Shown here in pieces: positions 12,058 through 22,105 of a stretch of 64,000 nucleotides of DNA (position 1 is its first letter; every line of letters starts with the position of its first letter). A program made the translations under genes and the position numbers. Source of the stretch: Planctomycetaceae bacterium (GTDB taxonomy: Bacteria > Planctomycetota > Planctomycetia > Planctomycetales > Planctomycetaceae); NCBI GenBank assembly GCA_029259815.1, contig JAJDEJ010000212.1:1-64000 (forward strand), given 5' to 3'. The notes under the pieces are model-generated. The model saw only the letters and a list, made by a program, of their open reading frames with translations. It searched no databases and had not been told where the DNA came from.

Positions 12058-13149
12058 ATGGCGACACGGACCAAAGCGGCCAAACCGAAGGCCAACGGCA
12101 AAGTTGTAGAGCCTGTCAGCGAACACGATAAATTGCTGGCCAACACGTTGGGACAGATTGAGAAGGCCTTCGGCGAAGGCTCAATCATGAAACTGTCCGA
12201 CCCGCGGAATAAAGCCATCGAGGGCATCTCCACAGGGTCGTTGTCGCTCGACCTCGCGCTGGGCGGGTCGGGGTTTCCTCGTGGACGAGTCATCGAACTG
12301 TTCGGACCGGAGTCCAGCGGTAAGACAACCTTGGCACTGCACGCCATCGCCAGTGCTCAAAAAGAGGGAGGGATCGCAGCCTTCATTGACGCCGAGCATG
12401 CTCTCGACCCTGCGTGGGCCAAGAAACTAGGCGTCAATCTCGAAGAGTTGCTGGTCAGTCAGCCGACGTTCGGCGAAGAAGGACTTCAAATTGCCGAGAT
12501 GCTGATCAAGTCCAATTCCGTGGACATCATCGTGGTTGACTCCGTCGCTGCACTGGTCCCGAAGGCGGAACTGGATGGGGAGATCGGCGACAAGCATGTC
12601 GGACTGCAGGCCCGCATGATGAGCCAAGCCATGCGGAAACTCACCGGTGTCATCTCCAAGGCCAAGACGACGGTCATCTTCATCAATCAGATCCGTGAGA
12701 AGATTGGCGTGATGTTCGGTAGCCCGGAGACGACGCCCGGCGGTCGCGCATTGAAGTTCTACAGCTCCTGCCGCGTCGATGTCCGCCGTATTGCGACGCT
12801 CAAGGATGCAGACGACACGACTGGCATTCGCATGAAGGCCAAAATCGTCAAAAACAAGGTGGCACCCCCCTTCCGCGTGGCGGAGTTCGACATGCTCGTC
12901 ACCCACGGCATTAGCCTGGAAGGGGATATCCTCGACATGGCGACGGTGGACAATGTTGTGCAGAAGAGCGGGAGCTGGTTCAACTATGGAGACACACGTC
13001 TGGGGCAAGGTCGCGACAAGTCCTGTGCGTTCCTGATGGAGAACCCTCAGATCCTCGACGAGATTCGCACCAAGGTGTTGCAAAAGCGTGGGGCCATCCC
13101 CGCAGCAGAGGCAGCCGACAAAGCCGAGTCGAACGGCGAGGCGGAGTAA
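12058..13149 (+). CDS. recA: RecA recombinase
   Basis: A DNA-dependent ATPase that forms the presynaptic filament for homologous recombination and triggers LexA self-cleavage in the SOS response. The 363-residue length is typical. Seen in order: an N-terminal polymerisation segment with a Lys/Ala-rich extension, Walker [10 protein letters not shown], Walker B region [12 protein letters not shown], the L1/L2 loop regions ([21 protein letters not shown]) and an acidic C-terminal tail. GGAG 9 bases upstream supports the ATG. Unlike many bacteria there is no recX downstream; an HtrA-like gene and alaS follow instead. Confidence 0.98.
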   Translation: MATRTKAAKPKANGKVVEPVSEHDKLLANTLGQIEKAFGEGSIMKLSDPRNKAIEGISTGSLSLDLALGGSGFPRGRVIELFGPESSGKTTLALHAIASAQKEGGIAAFIDAEHALDPAWAKKLGVNLEELLVSQPTFGEEGLQIAEMLIKSNSVDIIVVDSVAALVPKAELDGEIGDKHVGLQARMMSQAMRKLTGVISKAKTTVIFINQIREKIGVMFGSPETTPGGRALKFYSSCRVDVRRIATLKDADDTTGIRMKAKIVKNKVAPPFRVAEFDMLVTHGISLEGDILDMATVDNVVQKSGSWFNYGDTRLGQGRDKSCAFLMENPQILDEIRTKVLQKRGAIPAAEAADKAESNGEAE

Positions 13150-13249
13150 CTCGCGAGTTGCCGTAAGACTGCTTCGACCAACTTGGGGGGGAGGCGATCG
13201 GCTGCTAAGATCGGTGGGGACAGAATATCCTTCATCGCAACCCGCATCC

Positions 13250-14800
13250 ATGCGTCAATTGTCGTTCCATTCACTCCGACCATTCTGCTGGAGTCTGCTG
13301 ACACTGGTGGTCATTGGCGACCCGTCCACATTGGTGAATGCGGGCGATCTCGACGGCTTAGCCGCAGCCCGTGCCGTCGAGCAGCAGTTCGTGGATGTGA
13401 TCGCCCGATGCGAAGGGGCTGTTGTCAGTATCGTGCGGCTGGGCCATCCCAGTGGTGATGAGCGACGGCCATTGAGGCTGCCTCAAAGGGGCCGCGTGAA
13501 CGATCGGGCAATCGATCTTTCGTCCGCCCCGGTCACATTCGGATCTGGCGTCATTATTGCAGCCGAGGCCGATGGCGATGACCGGTTTGTTTTGACGAAT
13601 GACCATGTGCTTCGGTTGGCAGGCGAGGCAACAAGTGCGAACCTTCGTGACCCGATCGATGTCCAATTGTCGAATCATCGGAGCGTGCGGGCCCTTGTCG
13701 TGGCATCGGATCCTCGCAGCGATCTGGCGGTGTTGAAATTGAATCTCTCCGGGACCGGGATCGACCCCGCGGACGTTGTTCCCCTGCCACTTGGCGACGC
13801 GACGAATGCTCGCAAAGGGCAACTTGTGTTGGCTTTGGGGAACCCTTATGCCATCGCCAGAGACGGTGCTGCGAGTGCGAGTTGGGGCATCATCAGCAAC
13901 ATCTCGCGTCCGGCCCCGAAGCAGGACAACGATCAGGCACCGGGCAACGGAGCGGGGGCGACCATTCATGAATATGGGACACTTTTGCATGTCGATACAC
14001 GCCTCGATGTGGGGACGAGTGGCGGCGCACTCGTCGACCTCGAAGGAAATCTGATTGGTCTGACCACATCACTTGCGGCCCTGCAGGGATATGAAAAGTC
14101 CGTTGGCTATGCCATTCCAGTCGACGACGCGATGCAGAGGGTGATCGAATCATTACTGAAAGGGTACGAGGTGGAATACGGCTTCCTCGGCATCCACACG
14201 GAAGATGTGTCACCTGGTGAAATGCAACTTCCCGGTGGTCGTATGTCAGCGGCGCGTGCGATGTTCGTCTCGTCCGGCTCCCCTGCGGCCCGAGGAGGTC
14301 TGCGAAATCGGGATGTCATCCTGTCAATCAACGACCAGCCCGTATTTGCTGCGAACGACCTGATGCGGGAAATCGGTCTGCTCGGCCCCGGAGCCAGCGC
14401 GCGGCTTGAAGTCTGGAGACCAAGGGAAGGCCGACGAGCACGGGCTGATGTCACGCTTGGCAAATGGCCCGTCGTTGACGACTCACAAATCGTTGCGACG
14501 AAGGATCGTTATCCGACATGGCGTGGGTTACGTGTTGACTACCCCACAGGCCGCCGACGGTTCTTGACAAGCGATGTCATGGAAGAATACCACCATGCAG
14601 TCCTCATTCTGAGTATCACGGAGGAGAGTTCTGCCGAAGCAGGCGGACTGCGACCGGGAGATTTTGTGAGAGCTGTCGGGAGTGTGTCGGTCGAGACCCC
14701 TCAACAGTTTCATGATGCAGTCGCGGCCCTGTCAGGTCCCGTCACGCTGACACGTCTGGACGGGACACAAATCGAATTGGCCGATCCGGAAAACAACTAA
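13250..14800 (+). CDS. secreted HtrA-like trypsin/PDZ protease
   Basis: A 516-residue protein. The ATG at 13250 gives a good signal peptide (cleavage near residue 31); the frame is open back to 13088 inside recA, but that part lacks protein character. The triad is present: H119 in TNDHVL, D158 in RSDLAVLK and S257 in GTSGGAL, where the usual GNSGG is GTSGG, which should still allow oxyanion-hole formation. Two PDZ-like modules follow (about residues 300-400 and 430-510). A long loop around residues 60-90 is unusual. The protein is probably periplasmic, in protein quality control. It sits between recA and alaS with gaps of 100 and 59 bases. Confidence 0.85.
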   Translation: MRQLSFHSLRPFCWSLLTLVVIGDPSTLVNAGDLDGLAAARAVEQQFVDVIARCEGAVVSIVRLGHPSGDERRPLRLPQRGRVNDRAIDLSSAPVTFGSGVIIAAEADGDDRFVLTNDHVLRLAGEATSANLRDPIDVQLSNHRSVRALVVASDPRSDLAVLKLNLSGTGIDPADVVPLPLGDATNARKGQLVLALGNPYAIARDGAASASWGIISNISRPAPKQDNDQAPGNGAGATIHEYGTLLHVDTRLDVGTSGGALVDLEGNLIGLTTSLAALQGYEKSVGYAIPVDDAMQRVIESLLKGYEVEYGFLGIHTEDVSPGEMQLPGGRMSAARAMFVSSGSPAARGGLRNRDVILSINDQPVFAANDLMREIGLLGPGASARLEVWRPREGRRARADVTLGKWPVVDDSQIVATKDRYPTWRGLRVDYPTGRRRFLTSDVMEEYHHAVLILSITEESSAEAGGLRPGDFVRAVGSVSVETPQQFHDAVAALSGPVTLTRLDGTQIELADPENN

Positions 14801-14859
14801 CCTTCCTGAGGTCTGATCGCTCAATTCGACAGGCCGAATTCTCAGATTGCCCCTCACGT

Positions 14860-17469
14860 ATGAAGACCGACGAGCTGCGGGAAAAGTACCTTGCCTTCTT
14901 TGAATCCAAAGGTTGTGTCCGCCGTCCAAGTGATGTGCTCGTTCCACGCGAGGACAAGACGGTGCTGTTCACCCCGGCGGGGATGAACCAATTCAAGAAC
15001 CAGTTTCTGGGCATCGGTCCGATCGACTTCACCCGGGCAACAACCTGCCAGAAATGCATCCGCACGGGAGACATTGGCAACGTTGGCGTCACCGCCTATC
15101 ACCACACGTTCTTTGAGATGATGGGCAACTTCTCATTTGGGGACTACTTCAAACAGGACGCCATCCACTGGGCGTGGGAGTTTCTGACAGAGAAGAAGTG
15201 GCTCGGCATGGAGCCTGAGCGGCTGACGGTCACCGTTTATCAGGAGGATGACGAGGCGTTCAACATTTGGCACGACGAGATTAAGCTCTCCGCAGAACGA
15301 ATTCGTCGTGATGATGAGCATGAGAACTTCTGGCCCGCAGGTGCTCCGTCGCATGGGCCCGACGGAGTATGTGGGCCCTGCAGTGAGATCTACTATCACC
15401 CGGCGTCGGGCGGTGAGGAGGTCGAGATCTGGAATCTCGTGTTCACGCAATTCAACCGGGTTGGCGATCCTCCAGACAACCTGCGACCGTTGCCCAAGAA
15501 AAACATCGACACTGGAATGGGACTTGAACGTTGTGCAGCCGTGCTGCAGGGCGTGGAGAGCAATTACGAAATTGACATCATGCGTCCGCTGTGTGAGGCT
15601 GCCGGAGAGATTGTCGGTGTGAAGTACGACTTCGGTGGCAAACAGGGGCGACCGCTGCGGCGGATCGCCGATCACCTGCGCGCCTGTACGTTCGCGATTC
15701 ACGAAGGGATCGGTCCGGGCAGTAAGGATGCGGCGTACATCATCCGCCTGTTGCTGCGGCGAGCATTCCTGGAGGGCTATCTGCTCGGTCACAAGGAGCC
15801 GTTTCTCTATCAACTTGTACCAGCAGTTCGAGACATCATGGCGGTCCCCTATCCGGAGTTGTCGCAGACAATCAAGAGCGTCACCGAAACGATTTGCGAG
15901 GAGGAAGAGCACTTCCTGGGGACAATTGACCGCGGGCTGTCAAAGTTTGAGAAGTTGGCCCAGCGTGCGAAGGCCTCTGGAGGAGTCTTGCCGGGGAAAG
16001 AGGTGTTCGATCTTCACCAGACAGATGGATTCATCCTCGATTTGACTCACGCTTTGGCTGACGATCGCAAGCTGACGATCGACATGAATGGGTTCCGTCG
16101 TGCGGAGGACGAACACAAGCGTAAGAGTGGAGGCGGCAGCTGGGGCGTGATGGCAGTCGGGCCACTCGATGCCATTCAGAAGGACGCCGGCGACACAGAC
16201 TTCCTGGCCTACGACAAGATGTCAGTCGATGCCAAAGTGGTCGGGCTGGTCGTCAATGGAAAGCGGGTCGACAAGGTATCCACTGAGGGGACGACCGTTG
16301 ATGTCGTGCTGGACCGGACGCCGTTCTATGGAGAATCCGGTGGACAGGTGGGGGACACAGGCACAATCCAAGGTGAGAGGAGTGAATTCGATGTGCTCGA
16401 CACGCAGAAGCACGCAGGGCTGATTGTGCACCGAGGGCAGCTCTTGTCTGGATCACTCAAGGAGGGTGACGCGGTCGTGGCGACCGTTGGGGAGTCACGG
16501 CGAGCCGGCATCCGTCGAGCACACTCAGCGACGCATTTGTTGCATCACGCACTGCATACAGTGTTGGGCGAGCATGCGATGCAACGGGGGTCGAAGGTTG
16601 AGGACGATGTGCTGCGGTTCGACTTTTCTCATGGAGCGGCGGTGCAACCGGAGGAGTTGCTCCGCGTGGAGGATATCGTCAACGAGCGCGTTGCGGAGGG
16701 GGCAGCCGTCAACATTGCCTTCATGGACATCAAGCAGGCGAAGGAAGCCGGGGCGATGGCTTTGTTTGGAGAGAAGTATCCGGACAAGGTCCGTGTCGTG
16801 TCGATGGGAGACTACAGTAAGGAACTCTGTGGTGGCACGCATCTCGACAACACGGGTCAGGTCGGACTGTGCAAGATCGTCAACGAAGAGAACGTCGCAG
16901 CGGGAGTGCGTCGGATTGTGGCTTATACCGGTCGACGTGCCTTGGGACAGGTGCGGGAGAACGAGTCACTACTCAAGGAAGTGGCGACGGCCTTGAAGAC
17001 GCCGCAACCACAGGACGTCCCGCGGCGGATTCAGCAGCTTCAGGACGAACTCAAGCAACTCAAGCTGGATCTCTCCAAGTTCACTAAAGCGAGTGTGGCG
17101 GATCGTGTCGGCGAGTTTCTGTCGGAGGCAGAGCGTGTGAGAGATGCTCAGATTGTCTGTCAACGAGTGGATGACCTCGATCGTGAGGGGCTGCGAGAAC
17201 TCGCTGACCAACTGCGCATTAAAGGTGGGTCAGTCGCAGTCTTGTTGGCGACGGAACTCGACGGGAAGGTCGCACTCCTTGCGGCGGTCTCAAAGGATCT
17301 GGTCAAACGCGGAGTCAAGGCGGGTGACTGCGTGCGTGAGGCCGCGAAGATCGTCGGGGGGGGGGGGGGAGGTCGTCCCGATCTGGCTGAGGCAGGCGGC
17401 AAAGATGCGACGAAAATCGAGGATGCCCTATCCAAAGGGTCTGACGTCTACCGGCAGGCTCTGAGCTGA
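14860..17469 (+). CDS. alaS: alanyl-tRNA synthetase
   Basis: Charges tRNA-Ala in the cytoplasm and edits mischarged Ser/Gly. At 869 residues it is of standard bacterial length. The class II core has motif 2 near [14 protein letters not shown], the editing domain has HXXXH in [10 protein letters not shown], and the zinc/editing CXXXH is in [10 protein letters not shown]. The C-terminal C-Ala domain has the glycine-rich [16 protein letters not shown] motif. Four of those glycine codons are GGG, giving an unbroken run of 14 guanines at 17356-17369, a potential slippage site. The start is ATG at 14860. Confidence 0.97.
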   Translation: MKTDELREKYLAFFESKGCVRRPSDVLVPREDKTVLFTPAGMNQFKNQFLGIGPIDFTRATTCQKCIRTGDIGNVGVTAYHHTFFEMMGNFSFGDYFKQDAIHWAWEFLTEKKWLGMEPERLTVTVYQEDDEAFNIWHDEIKLSAERIRRDDEHENFWPAGAPSHGPDGVCGPCSEIYYHPASGGEEVEIWNLVFTQFNRVGDPPDNLRPLPKKNIDTGMGLERCAAVLQGVESNYEIDIMRPLCEAAGEIVGVKYDFGGKQGRPLRRIADHLRACTFAIHEGIGPGSKDAAYIIRLLLRRAFLEGYLLGHKEPFLYQLVPAVRDIMAVPYPELSQTIKSVTETICEEEEHFLGTIDRGLSKFEKLAQRAKASGGVLPGKEVFDLHQTDGFILDLTHALADDRKLTIDMNGFRRAEDEHKRKSGGGSWGVMAVGPLDAIQKDAGDTDFLAYDKMSVDAKVVGLVVNGKRVDKVSTEGTTVDVVLDRTPFYGESGGQVGDTGTIQGERSEFDVLDTQKHAGLIVHRGQLLSGSLKEGDAVVATVGESRRAGIRRAHSATHLLHHALHTVLGEHAMQRGSKVEDDVLRFDFSHGAAVQPEELLRVEDIVNERVAEGAAVNIAFMDIKQAKEAGAMALFGEKYPDKVRVVSMGDYSKELCGGTHLDNTGQVGLCKIVNEENVAAGVRRIVAYTGRRALGQVRENESLLKEVATALKTPQPQDVPRRIQQLQDELKQLKLDLSKFTKASVADRVGEFLSEAERVRDAQIVCQRVDDLDREGLRELADQLRIKGGSVAVLLATELDGKVALLAAVSKDLVKRGVKAGDCVREAAKIVGGGGGGRPDLAEAGGKDATKIEDALSKGSDVYRQALS
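17356..17369 (+). repeat. 14-base homopolymeric G tract within alaS
   Basis: Fourteen consecutive guanines encode most of the six-glycine motif of the C-Ala domain. A change of one or two bases would frameshift the last 33 codons or so. Confidence 0.9.
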
Positions 17470-17563
17470 CGAACTTGCTGAAAGATTGGTTGATTTTGCA
17501 AGTCTCTCGGCTGCCCGGGTATGTAATCGGGATGTCACTGCCACCGGCCCGGATCGGTGATTG

Positions 17564-17598
17564 CAGGGCCATCCGCTTCGCTCCTGACCCTGCCACCC
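17564..17598. repeat. solo arm of a dispersed palindromic repeat
   Basis: These 35 bases are the exact reverse complement of 44569-44603, the left arm of the full-length repeat copy near 44.6 kb. The flanks do not match the outer ends or loop of the other copies, so this is a truncated remnant or solo arm. It lies in the 276-base gap between alaS and the acyltransferase gene. Confidence 0.85.
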
Positions 17599-17745
17599 TC
17601 AAGAATATCGGTTTGGAATCCCGCTCCTGGCATCTCTCTCCTGGGAGATGAGAGGTGACGATCGGTCAGTTTGATCTTGGTCACTTCTCCCATTTCACCG
17701 TAGAATCTCGCTCTTCACGCCGGTCTGGAGGCTGCGTGAGCTGCG

Positions 17746-18507
17746 ATGCATGGATGGGACTTCGGTGAGGATGCCGTGAAAATTCGCTCACAGTGGATGC
17801 TGCGTTTGCTGGGAAAACTGATCGCCTTCAGTTGCCGTGTCCTGTTCTTGACGGTGCGGAAGGAATTGATCGTGATCCATCCGGGGACCAGCCCGTATGA
17901 AGATTGCAAAGATGAGAAGTTTCTCTACTGCATTTGGCATGACAATATTCTGGGCCCGTCTTTTTGTGGCCGCAGTGTGAAGATGGCTGCCCTCACCAGC
18001 CTGCACGGTGACGGGGCGTTCGTAGCCACGATGCTGGAGTGTGTGGGCATCACACCGATCCGTGGATCGAGCAGTCGGGGGGGAGCGGCGGCCGTGCGAA
18101 CCATGATGGAAGCGGCCCGTGACATGGACGTGACGATCACTACGGACGGACCGCGTGGTCCCCGCCGTCAGGTGAAGGAGGGGATCGTCTATCTCGCATC
18201 GCAGACCGGACGTCCAATCGTTCCGGTCGCAATCTCGGCGAGTCGCGCCTGGCATGTCCGCGGTCGTTGGACCGATCTCCTGGTGCCAAAGCCGTTCTCG
18301 AAGGTCTGGCTGCTCGCAGGTGATTTGATCTTCGTCCCCAGTGGACTCTCACGGAATGAAATGAAAGACTACCGTGACGAAGTTCAAGTCGCGATGGACA
18401 AGTTGAACGTGCATGTTCACGAGTTGGCAGGCGGATCAAGCAGCCGCTTTGCGATTACTTCCAAAGCTGTCGCTCCCAGTTTCGGTCCCTCCCGTCGAGT
18501 CGCCTGA
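17746..18507 (+). CDS. DUF374-type lysophospholipid acyltransferase-like protein
   Basis: A 253-residue protein of the DUF374 group, related to membrane acyltransferases such as those acting in lipid A or phospholipid synthesis. A hydrophobic segment at about residues 22-41 should anchor it in the inner membrane. The active-site region is WHDNILGP (about residues 64-71), followed by the phosphate-binding motif RGSSSRGG (about 105-112) and the DGPRGPRR block (about 133-140). The acyl acceptor is not deducible. GTG 17776 is an alternative start. Its last 72 bases overlap the oppositely oriented PAP2 gene. Confidence 0.8.
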   Translation: MHGWDFGEDAVKIRSQWMLRLLGKLIAFSCRVLFLTVRKELIVIHPGTSPYEDCKDEKFLYCIWHDNILGPSFCGRSVKMAALTSLHGDGAFVATMLECVGITPIRGSSSRGGAAAVRTMMEAARDMDVTITTDGPRGPRRQVKEGIVYLASQTGRPIVPVAISASRAWHVRGRWTDLLVPKPFSKVWLLAGDLIFVPSGLSRNEMKDYRDEVQVAMDKLNVHVHELAGGSSSRFAITSKAVAPSFGPSRRVA

Positions 18508-19212
18508 GACGTTGTCTGGACGTTCGATGCGGTCGAACCAGGCAGAGATTCGTGGCTGGTACAGGATGGTGTTGGCGACCAACCACCCTACTGTGGCTCC
18601 GACCAACACGTCGCTGACGAAGTGCTCACAGACTTCGATTCGCTGAATGGCAACGAGCACAGCCAGTGTGCCGAACAGCCATTTGCCTCGTGGGAACACA
18701 TGAGTGAGCACGACGGCAAAAGCGACGCCGGACGCGGTGTGAGCAGAGGGAAAGCTCTTCAGGCTCGGACCCTCATGTAGGAACGGCAGCAGTCCGTAGA
18801 ACGCATCGGTTGCGGAGTCGCTGGCCATGTCGAAATACTTCGGCCGCTGACGTCCGACAAGCAGTTTGATGATGTCAGCTGAGAGGCCCGCAGCCACTGC
18901 AGCAGCAGCGATTCGCGGCACTCGCCTGCGAAGCGTCGGCAGGATGACTAACACGGTGATCAACAACATCCCCTGGCCATAAGGTGTCGCAAAGGGTTCG
19001 ATACTTCGCAGGTAACGGTGCAGTTCGTCCGGCCAGTCGCGAGGGGCACAGGCGCGCGCCACGGGGAGGTCGACCGTCACCAACGCGACGGCAGCCAGTG
19101 TCAGCAGCGTTAGAGGAACGAGGGCCCAACGTTGAAACGGGCTGAGTTGACGTGCAGTTTCGAGAGGGAGTGTGTGCATGGAATCCATTCCTGTGTTGCA
19201 ATCGATGATCAC
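18436..19212 (-). CDS. PAP2-family membrane phosphatase
   Basis: A 258-residue integral membrane phosphatase. The three PAP2 signature blocks are present: KLLVGRQRP, FPSAHTASG and RIEVCEHFVSDV. The catalytic His of block 3 and the block 2 His are both there. At least five hydrophobic segments surround them. Family members dephosphorylate lipid phosphates such as phosphatidic acid, phosphatidylglycerophosphate or undecaprenyl pyrophosphate. Its stop lies 72 bases inside the convergent acyltransferase gene. It begins 8 bases after the end of lptB on the same strand, suggesting an lptB-PAP2 transcription unit. Confidence 0.88.
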   Translation of the reverse strand: MIIDCNTGMDSMHTLPLETARQLSPFQRWALVPLTLLTLAAVALVTVDLPVARACAPRDWPDELHRYLRSIEPFATPYGQGMLLITVLVILPTLRRRVPRIAAAAVAAGLSADIIKLLVGRQRPKYFDMASDSATDAFYGLLPFLHEGPSLKSFPSAHTASGVAFAVVLTHVFPRGKWLFGTLAVLVAIQRIEVCEHFVSDVLVGATVGWLVANTILYQPRISAWFDRIERPDNVSGDSTGGTETGSDSFGSNRKAAA

Positions 19213-19220
19213 GAGCCTCG

Positions 19221-20000
19221 CTACGCGGCCTTGCGTTCAGTTCCAATGAAAGTGGACTGTTCCTGGATGATGGACGAGGCATCGAATCGTGTGCCGAAGT
19301 ATTTGGCCTGAGCTACCGGATCGTTCAACACAGTTTTTGCGTCGCCGCTGACAATGACTTCGCCATCACTGATGATGTTACTGCGGTCAACGATTGTCAG
19401 AGTTTCTCGCTCGCGGTGGTCAGTCAACAGGATGGAGATCCCCTGTGTTCGAAGATCGGAGATAATGTCCTGAATACTGTTGATGGTGACCGGGTCGATT
19501 CCTGTAAAGGGTTCATCCAAGAGAATGATGCGCGGTCGGCTGGCGAGACACCGGGCGATCTCCAGCCGTCGCCGCTCACCACCAGACAGAGTCGAGGCGA
19601 TCTGTGTGCGTTTGGTGTCCAGGCCGAATTGTTCGAGCAACTCGCCTGTCAAACGGAATCGCTCCTTCCGTCGATGGCCCAGGAACTCGAGGATCGCCAG
19701 GATATTCTGCTCGACAGACAGCTTGACAAAGACGCTGTTATCCTGGGGCAGGTAACCCATCCCGTGTCGTGCCCGCTGGTACATCGGCCAACTGGAGACA
19801 TCCTCGCCATTCAGGAAGACCGCTCCCTCTGTGGGGGCGATGAGTCCACAGGCCATGCGGAAGGTCGTGGTTTTACCGGCACCATTGGGGCCAAGCAGTC
19901 CAACAATTTCGCCGGGTTCGACGTCAAACGAGACGCCCCGGACGGCACGTTTGCCGCCAGGGTAGACTTTCACCAGATCCGTGCATTCGAGCAGTGCCAT
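19221..20000 (-). CDS. lptB: LPS export ABC transporter ATP-binding protein LptB
   Basis: The cytoplasmic ATPase that powers extraction of lipopolysaccharide from the inner membrane with LptFG. It is 259 residues long. Walker A is GPNGAGKTTTF, the Q-loop is near GYLPQDNSVFVKL, the signature is LSGGERRR, Walker B is RIILLDEPFTGIDP and the H-loop is LTDHRERET. The GYLPQ...SVF and TDHR segments are typical of LptB rather than of other ABC ATPases. A strong AGGAGG ribosome site precedes the ATG. LptF/G/A/C are not in the window. Its presence fits an outer membrane with LPS-like material. Confidence 0.92.
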   Translation of the reverse strand: MALLECTDLVKVYPGGKRAVRGVSFDVEPGEIVGLLGPNGAGKTTTFRMACGLIAPTEGAVFLNGEDVSSWPMYQRARHGMGYLPQDNSVFVKLSVEQNILAILEFLGHRRKERFRLTGELLEQFGLDTKRTQIASTLSGGERRRLEIARCLASRPRIILLDEPFTGIDPVTINSIQDIISDLRTQGISILLTDHRERETLTIVDRSNIISDGEVIVSGDAKTVLNDPVAQAKYFGTRFDASSIIQEQSTFIGTERKAA

Positions 20001-20077
20001 GGAGTCCTCCTTGACTCGTGTCGCTTGTGATCGCTTTGTCGTGTGGTCAGCTTCGTGCTGAGTGTCGCCAACAGGCT

Positions 20078-21901
20078 CTATCTGATGCGGTTCATCCGAT
20101 CAACTTGTGGATAGAAAGGCACCGAGTATTTGGGATAGTCGGGAACCTTAACCAGCCCGCCTCCGGGGAGGGCTGTCTTGTGGGATCTTAAAGCATAGCC
20201 TCGGCCATCATTCATGAAAGGGACACCGTGTGGCCAGTAGATCCAGAAGGCCTTGCCGACCAGAAATTTCCGAGGGACGCCCACACCCGTTGACCACAAT
20301 CGGCTGTCGCGACTGCGGGGGCTGTTGTCTCCCAACGCCAGATATTCATCGGGACCGAGGACATAGTCGCGTTGGTTGAATTCATCGCTGTGCTCTGCGT
20401 ACCTGCGTGACCACTCGGCGGGATCGTGAAGATAGGGTTGGAGTTCTCGCATCTCGCGATCAAGTCTGCGATTTCGGCCCTCCTGCATTTCCTCGAACGT
20501 CTTGCGGTAGAAGATGTCGCGTTCGACCTGTAAGTGAGCGACTTGGGCTTGCACATTTTGGGCGGAGATTCCAATGGGTGCCAGATCGCTGTCGATGGCC
20601 GTCGGACCACCGACGTCGAAGCGTTGATAGGAGGCTGCCTCGCCGAAATCGATGACCGTATCGTCCACCCACAGGCAAAGCCGGTCATCAACGTTCGCAA
20701 AGGAGATGTCCCATGTGCCAGTCCCCTTGATAGAGGTCGCAGCCGTGGCCATCTCCTGCTCTTCATCGGGATCGATTTGCACATTGACTTGGAGCAACGT
20801 GGCTAGACCAGTGTTCGCGTCGATGCGGCAGCGATACCAGGACAGTCCATCACAGAGTTCGAGCACAACTTGGCCGTCGGCCTGGACTTCCTCTAACGTC
20901 AACTCAAAGTTTGTTGTGAGATCTGAGATCCACAGACCACCAACGTCGACTTCGCGCGGCGAATCGGGCATACGACCGCCGCTGCCGTAGTAGGCATTGT
21001 AGCTGCAGAAATCCGTGATTAACTGTGGACGAGCTCGCACGGGTCGTCCCGAGAGGAGGGCGTCCCAATCATCCGGAGAGGGCACGAAATGTCGATATCG
21101 CAGCCAGTGCTGTTGTCCATCACCGGCAGTCTGATCAGTCAGTCGAAAGGATCGCGATTCTGGATCGTGAGTCCAGCCGCTGTGGGTCTCGTGCCAGTCT
21201 CCAATTTCGTCTGTGTCGGACAACTCGACAGCCGCCCATCTTTCGGGCCACCCACCCTCCAGAAGCTTGCGAGGCGGATAGTCGTCGTCGTAGACGGGGA
21301 TCTGGATTTGCCGTTGCTTGTTGGGGTCGGACTTTCGCTGGATCTGCTCGCCCTGCGCTTCGTCCCATGTGTAGATGTCGCCGTTTCGAATACGGATCGT
21401 CTCGTTGGGGAGTCCGATCAGCCGTTTGATGTAGTTGGTCTTCGGCTCTTCAGGGAACTTGAAGACGAAGACATCAAACCGATCCGGGTCGCCTGCCTCA
21501 TAAGGATATTTGGTGACGAGGATTCGATCACCGTTGAATGCCAGTTCGTTTTTGATGTTGTTATTGGGATATCGACAGTTGGGGCAAAAGGCCGACTCAA
21601 CGCGGGTATGGGGATGGAGCGTGCCATACTCGTTATTCACTTCATCACTCGCACCGACCACGATGCGGTAGCCACATTGCTCGCAGTTTCCCTCTTTGTG
21701 GCGGCCATAGAGTGTCGGCGCCATCGACCCGGTCGGGATGACGAATGCTTCGGCCTCGAATGTGCGAAACAGGAACGCCAGCACAAACGCAAACACCACT
21801 GACTCAATGGTCTCCCGCCAGCTGTCCTGACGCTTGGGAGGTTGATCAGACGTGTCGTCCGCCTCGTTGTGGGTTTTGCGTTTGCGGAACAGGATGGCCA
21901 T
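20078..21901 (-). CDS. lepB: signal peptidase I with zinc-ribbon and lectin-like insertions (first copy)
   Basis: A 607-residue type I leader peptidase, about twice the usual size. It has one N-terminal membrane segment (about 32-46), the nucleophile S59 in PTGSMAPTL, the general base K159 in NYIKRLIGLP, and box E LALGDNSPRSRDSR near residue 523. Two insertions split the catalytic fold. One is a four-cysteine ribbon between S59 and the box C/D region (C73, C76, C106, C109). The other is about 360 residues between K159 and box E, containing a beta-rich region like a LamG/concanavalin domain. It should cleave signal peptides at the outer face of the inner membrane. lptB lies 77 bases downstream. 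Confidence 0.9.
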   Translation of the reverse strand: MAILFRKRKTHNEADDTSDQPPKRQDSWRETIESVVFAFVLAFLFRTFEAEAFVIPTGSMAPTLYGRHKEGNCEQCGYRIVVGASDEVNNEYGTLHPHTRVESAFCPNCRYPNNNIKNELAFNGDRILVTKYPYEAGDPDRFDVFVFKFPEEPKTNYIKRLIGLPNETIRIRNGDIYTWDEAQGEQIQRKSDPNKQRQIQIPVYDDDYPPRKLLEGGWPERWAAVELSDTDEIGDWHETHSGWTHDPESRSFRLTDQTAGDGQQHWLRYRHFVPSPDDWDALLSGRPVRARPQLITDFCSYNAYYGSGGRMPDSPREVDVGGLWISDLTTNFELTLEEVQADGQVVLELCDGLSWYRCRIDANTGLATLLQVNVQIDPDEEQEMATAATSIKGTGTWDISFANVDDRLCLWVDDTVIDFGEAASYQRFDVGGPTAIDSDLAPIGISAQNVQAQVAHLQVERDIFYRKTFEEMQEGRNRRLDREMRELQPYLHDPAEWSRRYAEHSDEFNQRDYVLGPDEYLALGDNSPRSRDSRLWSTGVGVPRKFLVGKAFWIYWPHGVPFMNDGRGYALRSHKTALPGGGLVKVPDYPKYSVPFYPQVDRMNRIR

Positions 21902-22105
21902 CAGAGAAGTAATCGGTTGGAGGTGTTGTCGATGGGGAAGCCGCAGGTCGAGAGAGAGGCGTCAATCACTCGTGTTTCGAGTCGGCAGCAGATGTTGTGG
22001 AGGGGAGACGAATTGGAAACGAGCAAAATGGTCGTCAGCAGCCGTCTCACTGACATACGCTGTCGGATTCCTTGACGTTGGAAGAGTTCTCATCTCCCTT
22101 GATTC

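Noticed and set aside
13088-13249. N-terminal extension of the HtrA-like gene into recA
   Set aside because: The extension overlaps the end of recA, has no protein character, and the ATG at 13250 gives a good signal peptide.
12427-13251. 274-residue minus-strand frame over recA
   Set aside because: Antisense shadow of recA; no motifs, no ribosome site.
15133-15912. 259-residue minus-strand frame over alaS
   Set aside because: Antisense shadow of a certain gene.
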